This document shows, piece after piece, positions 42,149 to 50,981 of a DNA stretch of 64,000 nt. The translations under genes were made by a program, and so were the position numbers. This DNA comes from Acetatifactor muris. GTDB taxonomy: Bacteria; Bacillota; Clostridia; Lachnospirales; Lachnospiraceae. The stretch's first letter is position 1. Each line of letters starts with the position of its first letter. Where the stretch lies: NCBI RefSeq assembly GCF_024623325.1, contig NZ_JANJZD010000013.1:1-64000 (forward strand). The letters run 5' to 3'. Below the pieces are notes generated by a model that saw nothing but the letters and a program-made list of their open reading frames with translations, was not told the DNA's origin and made no database searches.

Positions 42149-43351
42149 CTACATCTTTCCATCCAGGCTCTTTCCTGTCTCCAGATGTTCAAAATTCGGC
42201 AGGTACCCCCTGACGATATTTACAATCTCCGCCTTACTGCAATGCACGGATGCAAACGCTTCATCAAGACAGGTAATCAAATCCGTCACGGCAGACTTAT
42301 CCGGTACTGGCTTATCCGTAATCACCCCAAGGCTTCGAAACCGCTCCAGATCTACCTTTTCCCCCTCCACATAGAATTCCTCAAACGCCTTCTCCCCGCT
42401 TGTGTCCGAGGGGCTGAAATGCACCGGATACGGCATCCCTGCTTGCCACTTTTTGCTTTTCTCTATGGCCTCCTGATCGCTGCCACAACAGTCAATCTCA
42501 TAACCCATGGAGATCAGCAGCTCTTCTGCGATCCTGTCAAATGTCATCATCTGCTGCTCTTGAAGCTTCGGGAAGAAAATGGCACGATTTCCGCCAAGCA
42601 TGGCAGACAGCATACAAATCTGGCCCGACTCCTGAGGCGATACAAAATACCGCTTTACATCCGAAGGGGCCGACAGCGGCTGCCCCCGGTTAATCCGCTC
42701 CAGGAATCCCTGGGGCAATGATCCGTTTGAAAATGCCACATTGGCAAACCTTGCCGTTTTTACCGGAAAAGAAGACGAATAGGAAAAGATCAGGTCCTCC
42801 ATAATCCGCTTGCTTGCTCCCATTATATTCACAGGGTTTGCCGCCTTGTCCGTTGAAACACAAAAATAAACTTTTGGCGGACAGGACTCCAGCAGGTCAA
42901 GCAAGCCTTTGGCATGGATCACATTATTTCGTAGCAATGCTTCCACCGAATAAATGTCCTTCTCGGAACGGACATGCTTATGGGCAGAAAAATTCGCCAC
43001 AATATCAAATCCCCTATGTGCCCTGAACATCCGCCAAAAAGTAACGGAACTGTAGTCCATGGGATACGGAAGAAAAACACTCGGCACATAGCTTCCGGAA
43101 GACCGTAAATCTCTCGTCAGCTCCGTCAGCGTGTTCTCATTGGTATCCACAACCACCAGCTCCGAGGGCCGAAAGGTTAGAATTGCCCGGATAAAGGATG
43201 ACCCTATACTTCCCGCCCCGCCGATGACAAGGACGCTTTTTCCCTCTATTGCATCTGAAAGCTCATCGCTGTTATCAGAAATATCCGCCTCGAACATGGA
43301 CCTCGGGCGCTTTGTTACATATGTGCATATGAATTCATCCAGATTAAACAT
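42149..43351 (-). CDS. CapD/WbpM-like UDP-sugar 4,6-dehydratase (LegB role likely)
   Basis: A 400-residue SDR enzyme. SVLVIGGAGSIGSSFIRAIL binds the cofactor near residue 45; the active site is VSTDKAANPVNIMGASKR, with Met where PseB has Tyr, as in the retaining CapD/WbpM group. Next to LegC and the CMP-synthetase it is the natural candidate for the first committed dehydration of a legionaminic-type pathway. The ATG at 43351 follows GAGGTGGAATCAGGT and stands 14 bases after the synthetase stop. Confidence 0.85.
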   Translation of the reverse strand: MFNLDEFICTYVTKRPRSMFEADISDNSDELSDAIEGKSVLVIGGAGSIGSSFIRAILTFRPSELVVVDTNENTLTELTRDLRSSGSYVPSVFLPYPMDYSSVTFWRMFRAHRGFDIVANFSAHKHVRSEKDIYSVEALLRNNVIHAKGLLDLLESCPPKVYFCVSTDKAANPVNIMGASKRIMEDLIFSYSSSFPVKTARFANVAFSNGSLPQGFLERINRGQPLSAPSDVKRYFVSPQESGQICMLSAMLGGNRAIFFPKLQEQQMMTFDRIAEELLISMGYEIDCCGSDQEAIEKSKKWQAGMPYPVHFSPSDTSGEKAFEEFYVEGEKVDLERFRSLGVITDKPVPDKSAVTDLITCLDEAFASVHCSKAEIVNIVRGYLPNFEHLETGKSLDGKM

Positions 43352-43365
43352 ACCTGATTCCACCT

Positions 43366-44112
43366 CTAACAATTCTCATAAATCTCCCTGAACTCATCCT
43401 TATGTTTAAAAAGATACTCCGCAATGACCTCCATCAGTTCCAGATCATTCTCATGATCTAAGTCCAGAATGCCCGTATCATACATTTCTATTACCTCTAC
43501 ATACCCGTCCAACACCTGCCTGCCCGATCTTAAATATTCAGGACAATACGCGTATAAGGACGCATTCATGTCATAAATATCCGGTGCCTGTTGTCTGGCG
43601 GTAAAGTTCGATGCACAAACCTTACGGAATCCCTTTTCCGTTCTTTTCAACTGATTAAAATAAGGATTCCTTCTTGCCACCACAACAGAGGTAGTCACAT
43701 CTGCCCCGGTGCGGATATGTGTTTCTATCAGGTTTTCTATATCGATTATTCTGCGAAGCGGGGATGTTATATCCAGATCCACCACAGTGTCATATTCGTA
43801 TTTCTTCCGACTCTGCATAATATCCAGACAGTTATGCATCACGTCTATCTTGCTAATCGTATCCCCGCCCAACTCCCTGTTTCGCTCAATCAGCTCAACA
43901 GGACGGATTCCGTTACTGCTCATCATAGAAAGAAGTTCCTGGCTGTCGGAATTTACCACTATGTCACATTCATTTTCACCATGCTTCTCCAGATAAAGAT
44001 CTATTGCAGACAGCGTATAATACGGAAGCGGCTTCCCCACAAACAATTTGATATTTTTATTCCTGATTCCCTTAGACCCCGCTCTTCCACAAATCGTAAA
44101 AAGTATTCTCAT
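43366..44112 (-). CDS. CMP-nonulosonate synthetase (NeuA/LegF family)
   Basis: A 248-residue cytidylyltransferase: ILFTICGRAGSKGIRNKNIK is the CTP-binding loop, DLDITSPLRRIIDIENLI the usual substrate motif, and LDLDHENDLELMEVIAEYLF the conserved end. It should activate a sialic-acid-like sugar as CMP-sugar. The ATG overlaps the preceding oxidoreductase stop by 4 bases. Whether the sugar is legionaminic, pseudaminic or neuraminic cannot be read from the motifs. Confidence 0.88.
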   Translation of the reverse strand: MRILFTICGRAGSKGIRNKNIKLFVGKPLPYYTLSAIDLYLEKHGENECDIVVNSDSQELLSMMSSNGIRPVELIERNRELGGDTISKIDVMHNCLDIMQSRKKYEYDTVVDLDITSPLRRIIDIENLIETHIRTGADVTTSVVVARRNPYFNQLKRTEKGFRKVCASNFTARQQAPDIYDMNASLYAYCPEYLRSGRQVLDGYVEVIEMYDTGILDLDHENDLELMEVIAEYLFKHKDEFREIYENC

Positions 44113-45065
44113 TTTTCTACCTCTATCCTCCCCTGCGTCAGCTTCAATACCTCGACCGCATGTCCAATATCACTGTCAGATTTTGCCCTGCCCTCAATCA
44201 TATCCAGAAAGTGTTCCAGCTCCCTGATCTGGTAATCATCCCGCCTCTCATGAAAATCTATGATTTCCCCTGTCTTCATAAATTCTATCCTATTGTTTAT
44301 AAGATCTCCGCAGACGGTATCCTCGTCCGTCAGGATCATAACCTGGCGAATGGTCTTCCTTCCGAAATAATCCAAATGGAGCTCAACAATTTTATCCTCA
44401 TACTCTGCCATATAGATGGCGTAATCCTCACTGTCTATTTCAAGTGCCGATTTCTTCCCATAAAGATAAAATATCTTCTGAGGCATTCCGATTAAAAACG
44501 TCAGATAATCCCATTCATGAATGAGATCAATGGAAACGCCTCCTCCCAGCCTTCTGCTTGCACTGTATGTCTGCCGGTAGTCCGTACCCGGACGCCATTC
44601 CGGCAAATAACTGGATGAAATGCTTCGTATGGATATGACTTTCCCAAAATCCACATTCTCCTTCAGATATTGAATCACTGCATTGTATCTCAGCGGGCAG
44701 GCCACATAGTAAACGGCATCTTTTTTCAGCCGCAGCTTTACTGCTTCTTCTATCTGGCTCACGGAAGAAACCGGTTTTTCAATAAAGAAATTCCTTCCGT
44801 ATTTCATGATATTTTTCAGAGTCTCGATATGATACTCCGTAGGGTTTGTGATAAAAACTACATCATATTCGGAGTCCATTTCCTCATAACTCGTATATAC
44901 TCTGCCAAGCTGAAGCTCGTCATCCTTCCTGTCAGCCCATGCGCTTCGCCTCACCGCGTCAACCCTTAACTCTATCCCCCGCCCTCTGCAGACCGTCCGC
45001 AAGTTTCTTATATGGCGCCTGGCAATAGAACCTATACCTGTAAAACAAATCTTCAACGATTTCAC
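44109..45065 (-). CDS. Gfo/Idh/MocA-family oxidoreductase (1)
   Basis: A 318-residue protein with ICFTGIGSIARRHIRNLRTV at the N-terminus, FITNPTEYHIETL and the family's FIEKPVSS (EKP motif near residue 95). GTG start with GGAGGAAGAGGC upstream; it overlaps the next upstream oxidoreductase by 4 bases. Similar genes occur in legionaminic-acid clusters (PtmF-like), where they act on the hexose precursor, but the exact reaction here is unknown. Confidence 0.82.
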   Translation of the reverse strand: MKSLKICFTGIGSIARRHIRNLRTVCRGRGIELRVDAVRRSAWADRKDDELQLGRVYTSYEEMDSEYDVVFITNPTEYHIETLKNIMKYGRNFFIEKPVSSVSQIEEAVKLRLKKDAVYYVACPLRYNAVIQYLKENVDFGKVISIRSISSSYLPEWRPGTDYRQTYSASRRLGGGVSIDLIHEWDYLTFLIGMPQKIFYLYGKKSALEIDSEDYAIYMAEYEDKIVELHLDYFGRKTIRQVMILTDEDTVCGDLINNRIEFMKTGEIIDFHERRDDYQIRELEHFLDMIEGRAKSDSDIGHAVEVLKLTQGRIEVEK

Positions 45066-46042
45066 GCCTCTTCCTCCAACGCATCGATCAACTTCAATAT
45101 TTCCAGATCCTGCGCAAAACCGTATTCCGGCTGCCGCCCATTCACCACTAACTCTATAAATTCCCTGATCTCGTTTTTATAAGCATTCTCCACCACGAAC
45201 GTCCTGTAACCGTCCCTATGCTCTTCTGCTTCCTGTAAGACCACCCGTTCTAGCCTGTCCGTTTCCGCATTATACTCTTGCAGAGAATCCGGCGTTCCGC
45301 TCCATTGTATGTATCTATGCTCTCCGTAAATCTCCAGCTTCCTGACGGCTTCCGGGGAAACCACATCAATGATCAGCGCTCCCTTGCTACCGCTTTCATG
45401 CTCCGTCTGGACGATATAATTATCCCGGTAATCTATGTTTAATCCCGTCATTTTATCAGCCAACACATGCGTCCGGATCACTTTCCCAAATGTCCGGGTT
45501 AGCCACGGAAGCTCGATCGCCATGATTTCTCTGCATCCGTTTGTCCTCTTATCGCCGATGAAAAAATCCGTGTAGCTCTCCCAAGGATGCCAGTCCGGCA
45601 GATACTGCCCCACGTGGTAAATATAATTCCACCGCTGCTCCTTCCCCACCCTTTTTCTGATGTAACGAATCTCCTCACGGTAAAGAAAAGTGGAAGACAA
45701 AAAAAGCCTGCATCCATTTTCCCGGGCAAGCTTCATATTTCTCTCATAACCGTCCGCCACCAGATTAATCTCCGTAAAGACATTCCATCTGTTTTGAAGG
45801 CATTCCGTAATGATCGAACTGTGTGACAGGGGCGACGTGCATACAAATGCAGCGGCAACAGGAAATCTTCTGCCCGCCTCAACCACAGAGTCCACGCACT
45901 CAATACCTGACTGCTTCTCCGCTTCCTGTCTGCGGTCTGCCCTCCCGTCCACACCGAAAATTCCAAAGTCAGGATACAGTTCCCGCAATAATCTGATACG
46001 TCTTTTCCCCATAGAGCCAAGACCGATCACCAGCACGTTCAC
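45062..46042 (-). CDS. Gfo/Idh/MocA-family oxidoreductase (2)
   Basis: A 326-residue protein: VLVIGLGSMGKRRIRLLREL at the N-terminus, CTSPLSHSSIITECL, and TEINLVADGYERN where the EKP motif would be, so the catalytic segment departs from the usual form. The GTG at 46042 is preferred because GGGAGG lies eight bases before it; the GTG three codons earlier is inside that site. It is coupled by a 4-base overlap to the other oxidoreductase; the two may form a pair. Confidence 0.78.
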   Translation of the reverse strand: MNVLVIGLGSMGKRRIRLLRELYPDFGIFGVDGRADRRQEAEKQSGIECVDSVVEAGRRFPVAAAFVCTSPLSHSSIITECLQNRWNVFTEINLVADGYERNMKLARENGCRLFLSSTFLYREEIRYIRKRVGKEQRWNYIYHVGQYLPDWHPWESYTDFFIGDKRTNGCREIMAIELPWLTRTFGKVIRTHVLADKMTGLNIDYRDNYIVQTEHESGSKGALIIDVVSPEAVRKLEIYGEHRYIQWSGTPDSLQEYNAETDRLERVVLQEAEEHRDGYRTFVVENAYKNEIREFIELVVNGRQPEYGFAQDLEILKLIDALEEEA

Positions 46043-46060
46043 ACCATGCACCTCCCTACC

Positions 46061-47230
46061 CTATATTTCAAAACTAATGTCAAAAAATTTCTTCTTGATA
46101 TCTATCCGGTCATTTACAAAATAGTCCTTAATTATCTCTACAATCTTTTCTGATGTGTGACCGTCACCGTACGGATTTCCGGCTTTTTTTATTGCCTCTC
46201 TAAACGAGCCATCCATAGCTTTATGGATGGCTTCCCCAATAGCATCTCGCTCAGGTTTACAGTGAATCACTGTTTCACCGGATATTCTTCCACGCTGCCG
46301 GTCTCCGATATTTATGGTAGGAATTTTAAATGACGGTGCCTCCACAAGACCGCTTGATGAATTGCCAATTACAAACAAAGAGTTTTTCAAGGCACTAAGA
46401 TAGCGTTTTATTCCAAGGGAATCCACAAAGCAGAAATTATCATTACATTTCGCATAGTCTTTCAGCATTTGATTGATGTTTCGCCCATCCGTATCTGAAT
46501 TAGCCCCAGTAAAAAGATATCGTATATCCTTATGCTGATCCACTGCAGCAAGCAATTCCTCCATCTGCCTTCCGGCAGTAGCCTTTTCCAAAGTAACCGG
46601 ATGAAAAGTACCCACTGCATACCTTTCTCCAAGCGCAAAGCCTATGCTTTCCTCCAGTTCCACTACTGACATACATGGGATGTTTAAAGCATTTTCAACA
46701 CCCATCGCCCCTATGTTAAACACCCGGTCCGGTGCCTCCCCCATCTGGATGACACGCTTACGGTAACCTTCCGTACTTGTAAAATGAAGGTAACTCATTT
46801 TCGTTATGCTGTGCCTGATTGCCTCATCAATCGCTCCTTCGGTTGTCTCGCCTCCATGTAAATGAAAAATTGGTATTCTGGCATTCATCGCCGCACAGCA
46901 TACTGCCAGCGTCTCATAACGGTCTCCCAGAACCATCAAGGCGTCCGGCCTGCACTCCTCAAAATATTCTGAAAAGCTTATCAGGGCAAGCCCCATGCTT
47001 TTTGATAATGCCACCGGTGTATCCGAGCTGAGAACGATTTCTATTTTCTTGTCAATCGGTACGTTATCTGACTTTATTTCCCTTACCGTCATGCCGAATT
47101 CCGGTGAAAGATGCATACCGGTAACTACAATCCGCGTGTCATAATACGGATCGGACTTTAATTTTTCCATAATTGGCTTCAGCAGACCATACTCCGCCCT
47201 TGTCGCCGTGAGAACCACTATTCTTTTCAT
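46061..47230 (-). CDS. neuC: Hydrolysing UDP/GDP-sugar 2-epimerase (NeuC/LegG family)
   Basis: A 389-residue GT-B epimerase: VVLTATRAEYGLLKPIMEKL, DALMVLGDRYETLAVCCAAM, FHLHGGETTEGAIDEAIRHS and IGNSSSGLVEAPSFKIPTIN are all hallmarks of the hydrolysing type. It releases the free ManNAc-like sugar for the NeuB step. The start overlaps the neuB stop by 4 bases. Confidence 0.9.
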   Translation of the reverse strand: MKRIVVLTATRAEYGLLKPIMEKLKSDPYYDTRIVVTGMHLSPEFGMTVREIKSDNVPIDKKIEIVLSSDTPVALSKSMGLALISFSEYFEECRPDALMVLGDRYETLAVCCAAMNARIPIFHLHGGETTEGAIDEAIRHSITKMSYLHFTSTEGYRKRVIQMGEAPDRVFNIGAMGVENALNIPCMSVVELEESIGFALGERYAVGTFHPVTLEKATAGRQMEELLAAVDQHKDIRYLFTGANSDTDGRNINQMLKDYAKCNDNFCFVDSLGIKRYLSALKNSLFVIGNSSSGLVEAPSFKIPTINIGDRQRGRISGETVIHCKPERDAIGEAIHKAMDGSFREAIKKAGNPYGDGHTSEKIVEIIKDYFVNDRIDIKKKFFDISFEI

Positions 47231-48222
47231 ATTTCTATCAATTCATCCTCTTCAAAATCCCGGACTGCCCTGGTCCCAAGGACCTCATTCCACCTCATGG
47301 GACTGATACCTGTTCCCGGTCGTTTCGTAGTCAGGTTTTCTTCCGTCAGTATTTCGCCAGCTCTGATGTCGGCTGCTGCAATGATGCTTTTGCGGGCAAC
47401 GGCTATATTGGCTTTTTCTGATTCAGATGGTGCCTTACCCCCATCACCCATCGCCTTTTCTATGTTGCGTATAGCCTTTACCATTGCCTCCAGTTCATTC
47501 GGCTCCAGGCTTGCCTTATGATCCGGGCCTTCCATCGTACGGTCCAATGTAAAGTGCTTCTCGATCACCATAGCCCCCAATGCAACCGCGGCAATCGGCA
47601 CTTCGATTCCCCTGGTGTGGTCAGAATAGCCCACAGGACAGCCGAATTTATCCTTCAGCGTAAGCATTGCTTTCAGGTTCACATCCTCCATTGGCGTAGG
47701 ATAATTAGTGGTACAGTGCAGCAGGGTGACCTTACCGGCACTGTTCTCCCGCAGGACAGCCAGTGCCTCTGCAACCTCCTGCAGGGTGCTCATGCCTGTT
47801 GACAGGATAATGTCCTTCCTTGTATTTGCAATCTTCACCAAATAGGGATAGTTTGTGATCTCACCGGAAGGAATTTTCCACATATTACATCCAAGCTCTT
47901 CCAAAAAAAAAATACTTTCCATATCAAAAGGTGTAGATATAAAGCACATATCAATTTCTTTACAATATGCAGACAGTTCAACAAATTCATTATATGTCAG
48001 CAATAGCTTTTTTAACATATCCCGCTGACTCATTTCCGATCCGATATTTTTCTTTTGGTAATCCGCCATTTGGGCATGTTTTGAAACCAGTGCATCCAGC
48101 TTTGCAGTCTGAAACTTCACAATGTCTGCACCACAATTCTTAGCCGTTAGAGCTAATTTTTTTGCAAACTCCAGGTTACCATTATGATTTACTCCAGCCT
48201 CTGCAATAATCAATGTCCGCAT
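47227..48222 (-). CDS. neuB: Nonulosonic acid synthase (NeuB/LegI family)
   Basis: A 331-residue synthase condensing a six-carbon amino sugar with phosphoenolpyruvate. LIIAEAGVNHNGNLEFAKKL, DIVKFQTAKLDALVSK, LLHCTTNYPTPMEDVNLKAM and GYSDHTRGIEVPIAAVALGA form the TIM barrel (to about 265), and a C-terminal antifreeze-like SAF domain (RKSIIAAADIRAGEILTEEN) completes it. The HCTTNYPTP motif fits NeuB/LegI better than PseI. Confidence 0.92.
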   Translation of the reverse strand: MRTLIIAEAGVNHNGNLEFAKKLALTAKNCGADIVKFQTAKLDALVSKHAQMADYQKKNIGSEMSQRDMLKKLLLTYNEFVELSAYCKEIDMCFISTPFDMESIFFLEELGCNMWKIPSGEITNYPYLVKIANTRKDIILSTGMSTLQEVAEALAVLRENSAGKVTLLHCTTNYPTPMEDVNLKAMLTLKDKFGCPVGYSDHTRGIEVPIAAVALGAMVIEKHFTLDRTMEGPDHKASLEPNELEAMVKAIRNIEKAMGDGGKAPSESEKANIAVARKSIIAAADIRAGEILTEENLTTKRPGTGISPMRWNEVLGTRAVRDFEEDELIEI

Positions 48223-48224
48223 TG

Positions 48225-48860
48225 TTACTTTCTCCTGTCCTTTATGACTTTTGTCGGCACACCCACGGCTGTACAGTCGTTTGGTATATCCCTTAAAACT
48301 ACCGAACCAGTTCCTATGACCGTATTCTCACCAACACATCTGCCTTGAAGGATCTGGCTTCCTGTCCCCATACTGACTCCTTTAGAAAGTCGGGCATTGC
48401 CTGAAATACTGACGCTGGGATTCACAGTTACAAAATCTTCAACAACAGCTCCATGGCCTACGGTACAATCAAGATTAATGATACAAAAATTACCAATCTC
48501 TATTCCAACTGTTAATACAGATCCTGCACATATAATATTTCCCTCTCCAGTCAAAATAGCTTCAGACATTATTACGCTGGGATCTATCAAATTGGGAAAT
48601 TTCAGCAATCCGTTTTTGTGAAATAGTGCTGCCAACCTGCAACGTAACGCCGTATCTGCTATGGCAATGACAACATACAATTCCTTGGAATAATTGCATA
48701 AATAGTCATCATTTCCAATAACATTACCGTCACTGGCACAATTATTTATGTAGCCAAGAAAATTCCAACAGGGTGTTGCGGAATTAATCCGGTCGATAAG
48801 CCACTTTATTTCCTGCGCAAACCCACTTGCACCTACAATAACAATATCCTTCTTCATCAT
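48225..48860 (-). CDS. neuD: NeuD-like left-handed beta-helix acyltransferase
   Basis: A 211-residue protein. The N-terminal IVIVGASGFAQEIKWLIDRI is the PglB/NeuD-type nucleotide-binding head and residues 95-195 form the hexapeptide-repeat coil (GNIICAGSVLTVGIEIGNFC, then IGTGSVVLRDIPNDCTAVGV). It probably acetylates the nonulosonate or its precursor. It follows the LegH-like gene and stands 2 bases before neuB. Confidence 0.83.
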   Translation of the reverse strand: MMKKDIVIVGASGFAQEIKWLIDRINSATPCWNFLGYINNCASDGNVIGNDDYLCNYSKELYVVIAIADTALRCRLAALFHKNGLLKFPNLIDPSVIMSEAILTGEGNIICAGSVLTVGIEIGNFCIINLDCTVGHGAVVEDFVTVNPSVSISGNARLSKGVSMGTGSQILQGRCVGENTVIGTGSVVLRDIPNDCTAVGVPTKVIKDRRK

Positions 48861-48918
48861 GCAGCCTCACAATCTTTATTTATTGTAAAAGCTGCCTTCT
48901 TCAAATGGCGGCTACATA

Positions 48919-49527
48919 TTACCCCACGCCGATAACCCGGCCGTTATCCGGCACATTTCCAATCACAATACTTCCTGCACCTATGATTACATTCATCCCG
49001 ATCTGAACTCCCTGTATAATTGTTGCGTTTGCTCCAATGAAGGTATGCTCTCCCACATGGACATCCCCACAAAGCACAGCTCCTACTGCAATATGGCTGT
49101 ACTCTCCAATCCGGTTATTATGTTCAATAATTGCCCCTGTGTTGATAATGCACATCTTGCCGATTTTTGTCCCTGCATTGACAACCGCATTCTTACCAAT
49201 AAAAACCCCCTCGCCTATATCCGCTGTGGCTGAAATGACTGCACTGGGATCGATGATTTCAGGCAGTCGAATTCCTGTTTGTTTTACCATATAATATAAT
49301 CTATCCCTTATGTTGCTTTTCCCCAGATAACCCACGGTAATAGCAGCATTCATAACTCCTCTTTCAAATAAACTTTTCAGTATATCATCCGTCCCCAGAT
49401 AACGAAGAGGAATATGGGTGTCAGATACATCGGTATATCCCATAATTTTATAGTTCACACCGTTTACAATGGCATCTGCTACGCTTAGCGCGTGCCCTCC
49501 GCCGCCGATCAGAACAATATCTTCCAT
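48919..49527 (-). CDS. LegH/PglD-like N-acetyltransferase
   Basis: A 202-residue protein: IVLIGGGGHALSVADAIVNG head, then hexapeptide repeats with the catalytic-type histidine in GAIIEHNNRIGEYSHIAVGA. This is the PglD/LegH layout that acetylates the 4-amino group after LegC. The C-terminus stops at GRVIGVG, a few residues short of the usual VPAK end, which should not affect the active site. It stands 3 bases after the nucleotidyltransferase gene. Confidence 0.82.
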   Translation of the reverse strand: MEDIVLIGGGGHALSVADAIVNGVNYKIMGYTDVSDTHIPLRYLGTDDILKSLFERGVMNAAITVGYLGKSNIRDRLYYMVKQTGIRLPEIIDPSAVISATADIGEGVFIGKNAVVNAGTKIGKMCIINTGAIIEHNNRIGEYSHIAVGAVLCGDVHVGEHTFIGANATIIQGVQIGMNVIIGAGSIVIGNVPDNGRVIGVG

Positions 49528-49530
49528 TTA

Positions 49531-50574
49531 CTATTCTCCACATAGTTTGATCCGCATCTTTTCAAGTTCCGGCAGTTGCCCCATATCCATCCAGTCTTTC
49601 TCACTGACCGGGAAAGCCGCAACCCGCTTTCCCTTCTGCCTCTCCCTTTCCACTATGTCAGGAAAACCGATTGGTACATTATCTTCCATATCTTCGATTA
49701 CTTCTGGTTCGACAATATAGATACCAGTATTCGTCAAAAAAGACATGAGCGGCTTCTCCCTCATGTCCTTAATTGTCCCATTTATGCCCATTTCCACAAC
49801 ACCGTACGGAATGTCGATATTTTTGTATGCACAGATCATGGTGATGGTATTCCTGTTTTCCTTATGAAACCTCAGCATACTCTCGTAGTTAGCTGTCAGA
49901 AGAGCATCACAGTTGGCAAAAAAGAATGTATCCCTGAATCTTCCCCGCAGGAGACTTAACCCACCGCCTGTACCCAACGGCTCTGCCTCATCATACCAAG
50001 TAATATTATAATGATTTTCATTGTCTGCAAAGTAGGCCTTCATCAGATCTCTTTTATAATTTACAATAATGTGAAATTCATTGCAGTTATAGGATTGGTA
50101 TTCCTTCATGATGTGTTCTATAATCGGCAGGTCACCCACAGGGATCAACGGTTTGGGCAGTACCCGGGTGAATGGATCCAGTCTGGTTCCCTTTCCTCCT
50201 GCATTGATTACTACCGGAATATCTAATGCTGCCCTCTCTCTGCTTTTTTGTTTATCTCGGGTATAGACATCTATCATCCGCCCCTGTTCATCTATAACAG
50301 GAATTGCAATATAATTCTGTTCATGGTACATCAATTTTGCTTCTGATTGCGTATATGCAAATTTAGGCTTACAATTAGCCGCCTGCATAATGTTGTCAGA
50401 CATTTTCCCTCCGGCCAAGAGAAAGCGCCTTATGTCGCCGTCTGTCACACAGCCAGCAAGCACTCCTCGCTCATCTGTCAGAAATAAGATACCTTTCGCA
50501 TTATGATCAATTTTTTGCATTGCTTCAGAAGTTGCAATCAAACTGCTACCCACTAGCATATTAAATTTGTCCAT
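49531..50574 (-). CDS. CBS-domain sugar nucleotidyltransferase, PtmE-like
   Basis: A 347-residue protein with a pair of CBS domains in the first 115 residues (GILFLTDERGVLAGCVTDGD, YIAIPVIDEQGRMIDVYTRD) and a nucleotidyltransferase after it (VINAGGKGTRLDPFTRVLPK, FFFANCDALL). This fusion matches PtmE of Campylobacter, which makes GDP-glucosamine for legionaminic acid, so the pathway here may run on GDP-linked sugars. First gene of the nonulosonate block; no obvious ribosome site stronger than TAAGT before the ATG. Confidence 0.8.
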   Translation of the reverse strand: MDKFNMLVGSSLIATSEAMQKIDHNAKGILFLTDERGVLAGCVTDGDIRRFLLAGGKMSDNIMQAANCKPKFAYTQSEAKLMYHEQNYIAIPVIDEQGRMIDVYTRDKQKSRERAALDIPVVINAGGKGTRLDPFTRVLPKPLIPVGDLPIIEHIMKEYQSYNCNEFHIIVNYKRDLMKAYFADNENHYNITWYDEAEPLGTGGGLSLLRGRFRDTFFFANCDALLTANYESMLRFHKENRNTITMICAYKNIDIPYGVVEMGINGTIKDMREKPLMSFLTNTGIYIVEPEVIEDMEDNVPIGFPDIVERERQKGKRVAAFPVSEKDWMDMGQLPELEKMRIKLCGE

Positions 50575-50981
50575 ACTTAGTCACCAAACTAACCACTTAA
50601 TTCCTCACTCAAGAGGTGTTTTAGTATCAATTGCCGTCTCGCCATTTACCAGTTTCGACATATTCTAAACCTCTCGTATTATCAAAAAGTCTATTTTATA
50701 ACGCAGGCTAAATGCTTTTCTGGCATACATTGTCTAACTTTCTTACTCTGCCGTATATTTTCAAGAGCATCAGCAACGCTTATGAAAGATGGCATTTCAT
50801 CTATTGAATATAATTGATCTATTACATCCAATCTCCCTTAGGTATATGTTATCATTGCATCTCTGAACTGATTATACTCAAGGGTTGTATTATCGTACTG
50901 CTCATTGATTACCTCCCTTGCCTGAGTATGACATAATATAGCATCCTGCATTTTTCAAACATCCAATCTCATTATCGATTG
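50575..50981 (-). other. 400-bp gap with short broken coding segments
   Basis: The minus strand reads three short frames in series, starting MQDAILCHTQAREVINEQYD, then a frame containing DQLYSIDEMPSFISVADALE, then MSKLVNGETAIDTKTPLE, each ended by a stop. GGGAGATT and AGAGGTTTAG stand before the later ones. This looks like one or more decayed genes; no family is recognised. Confidence 0.4.
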
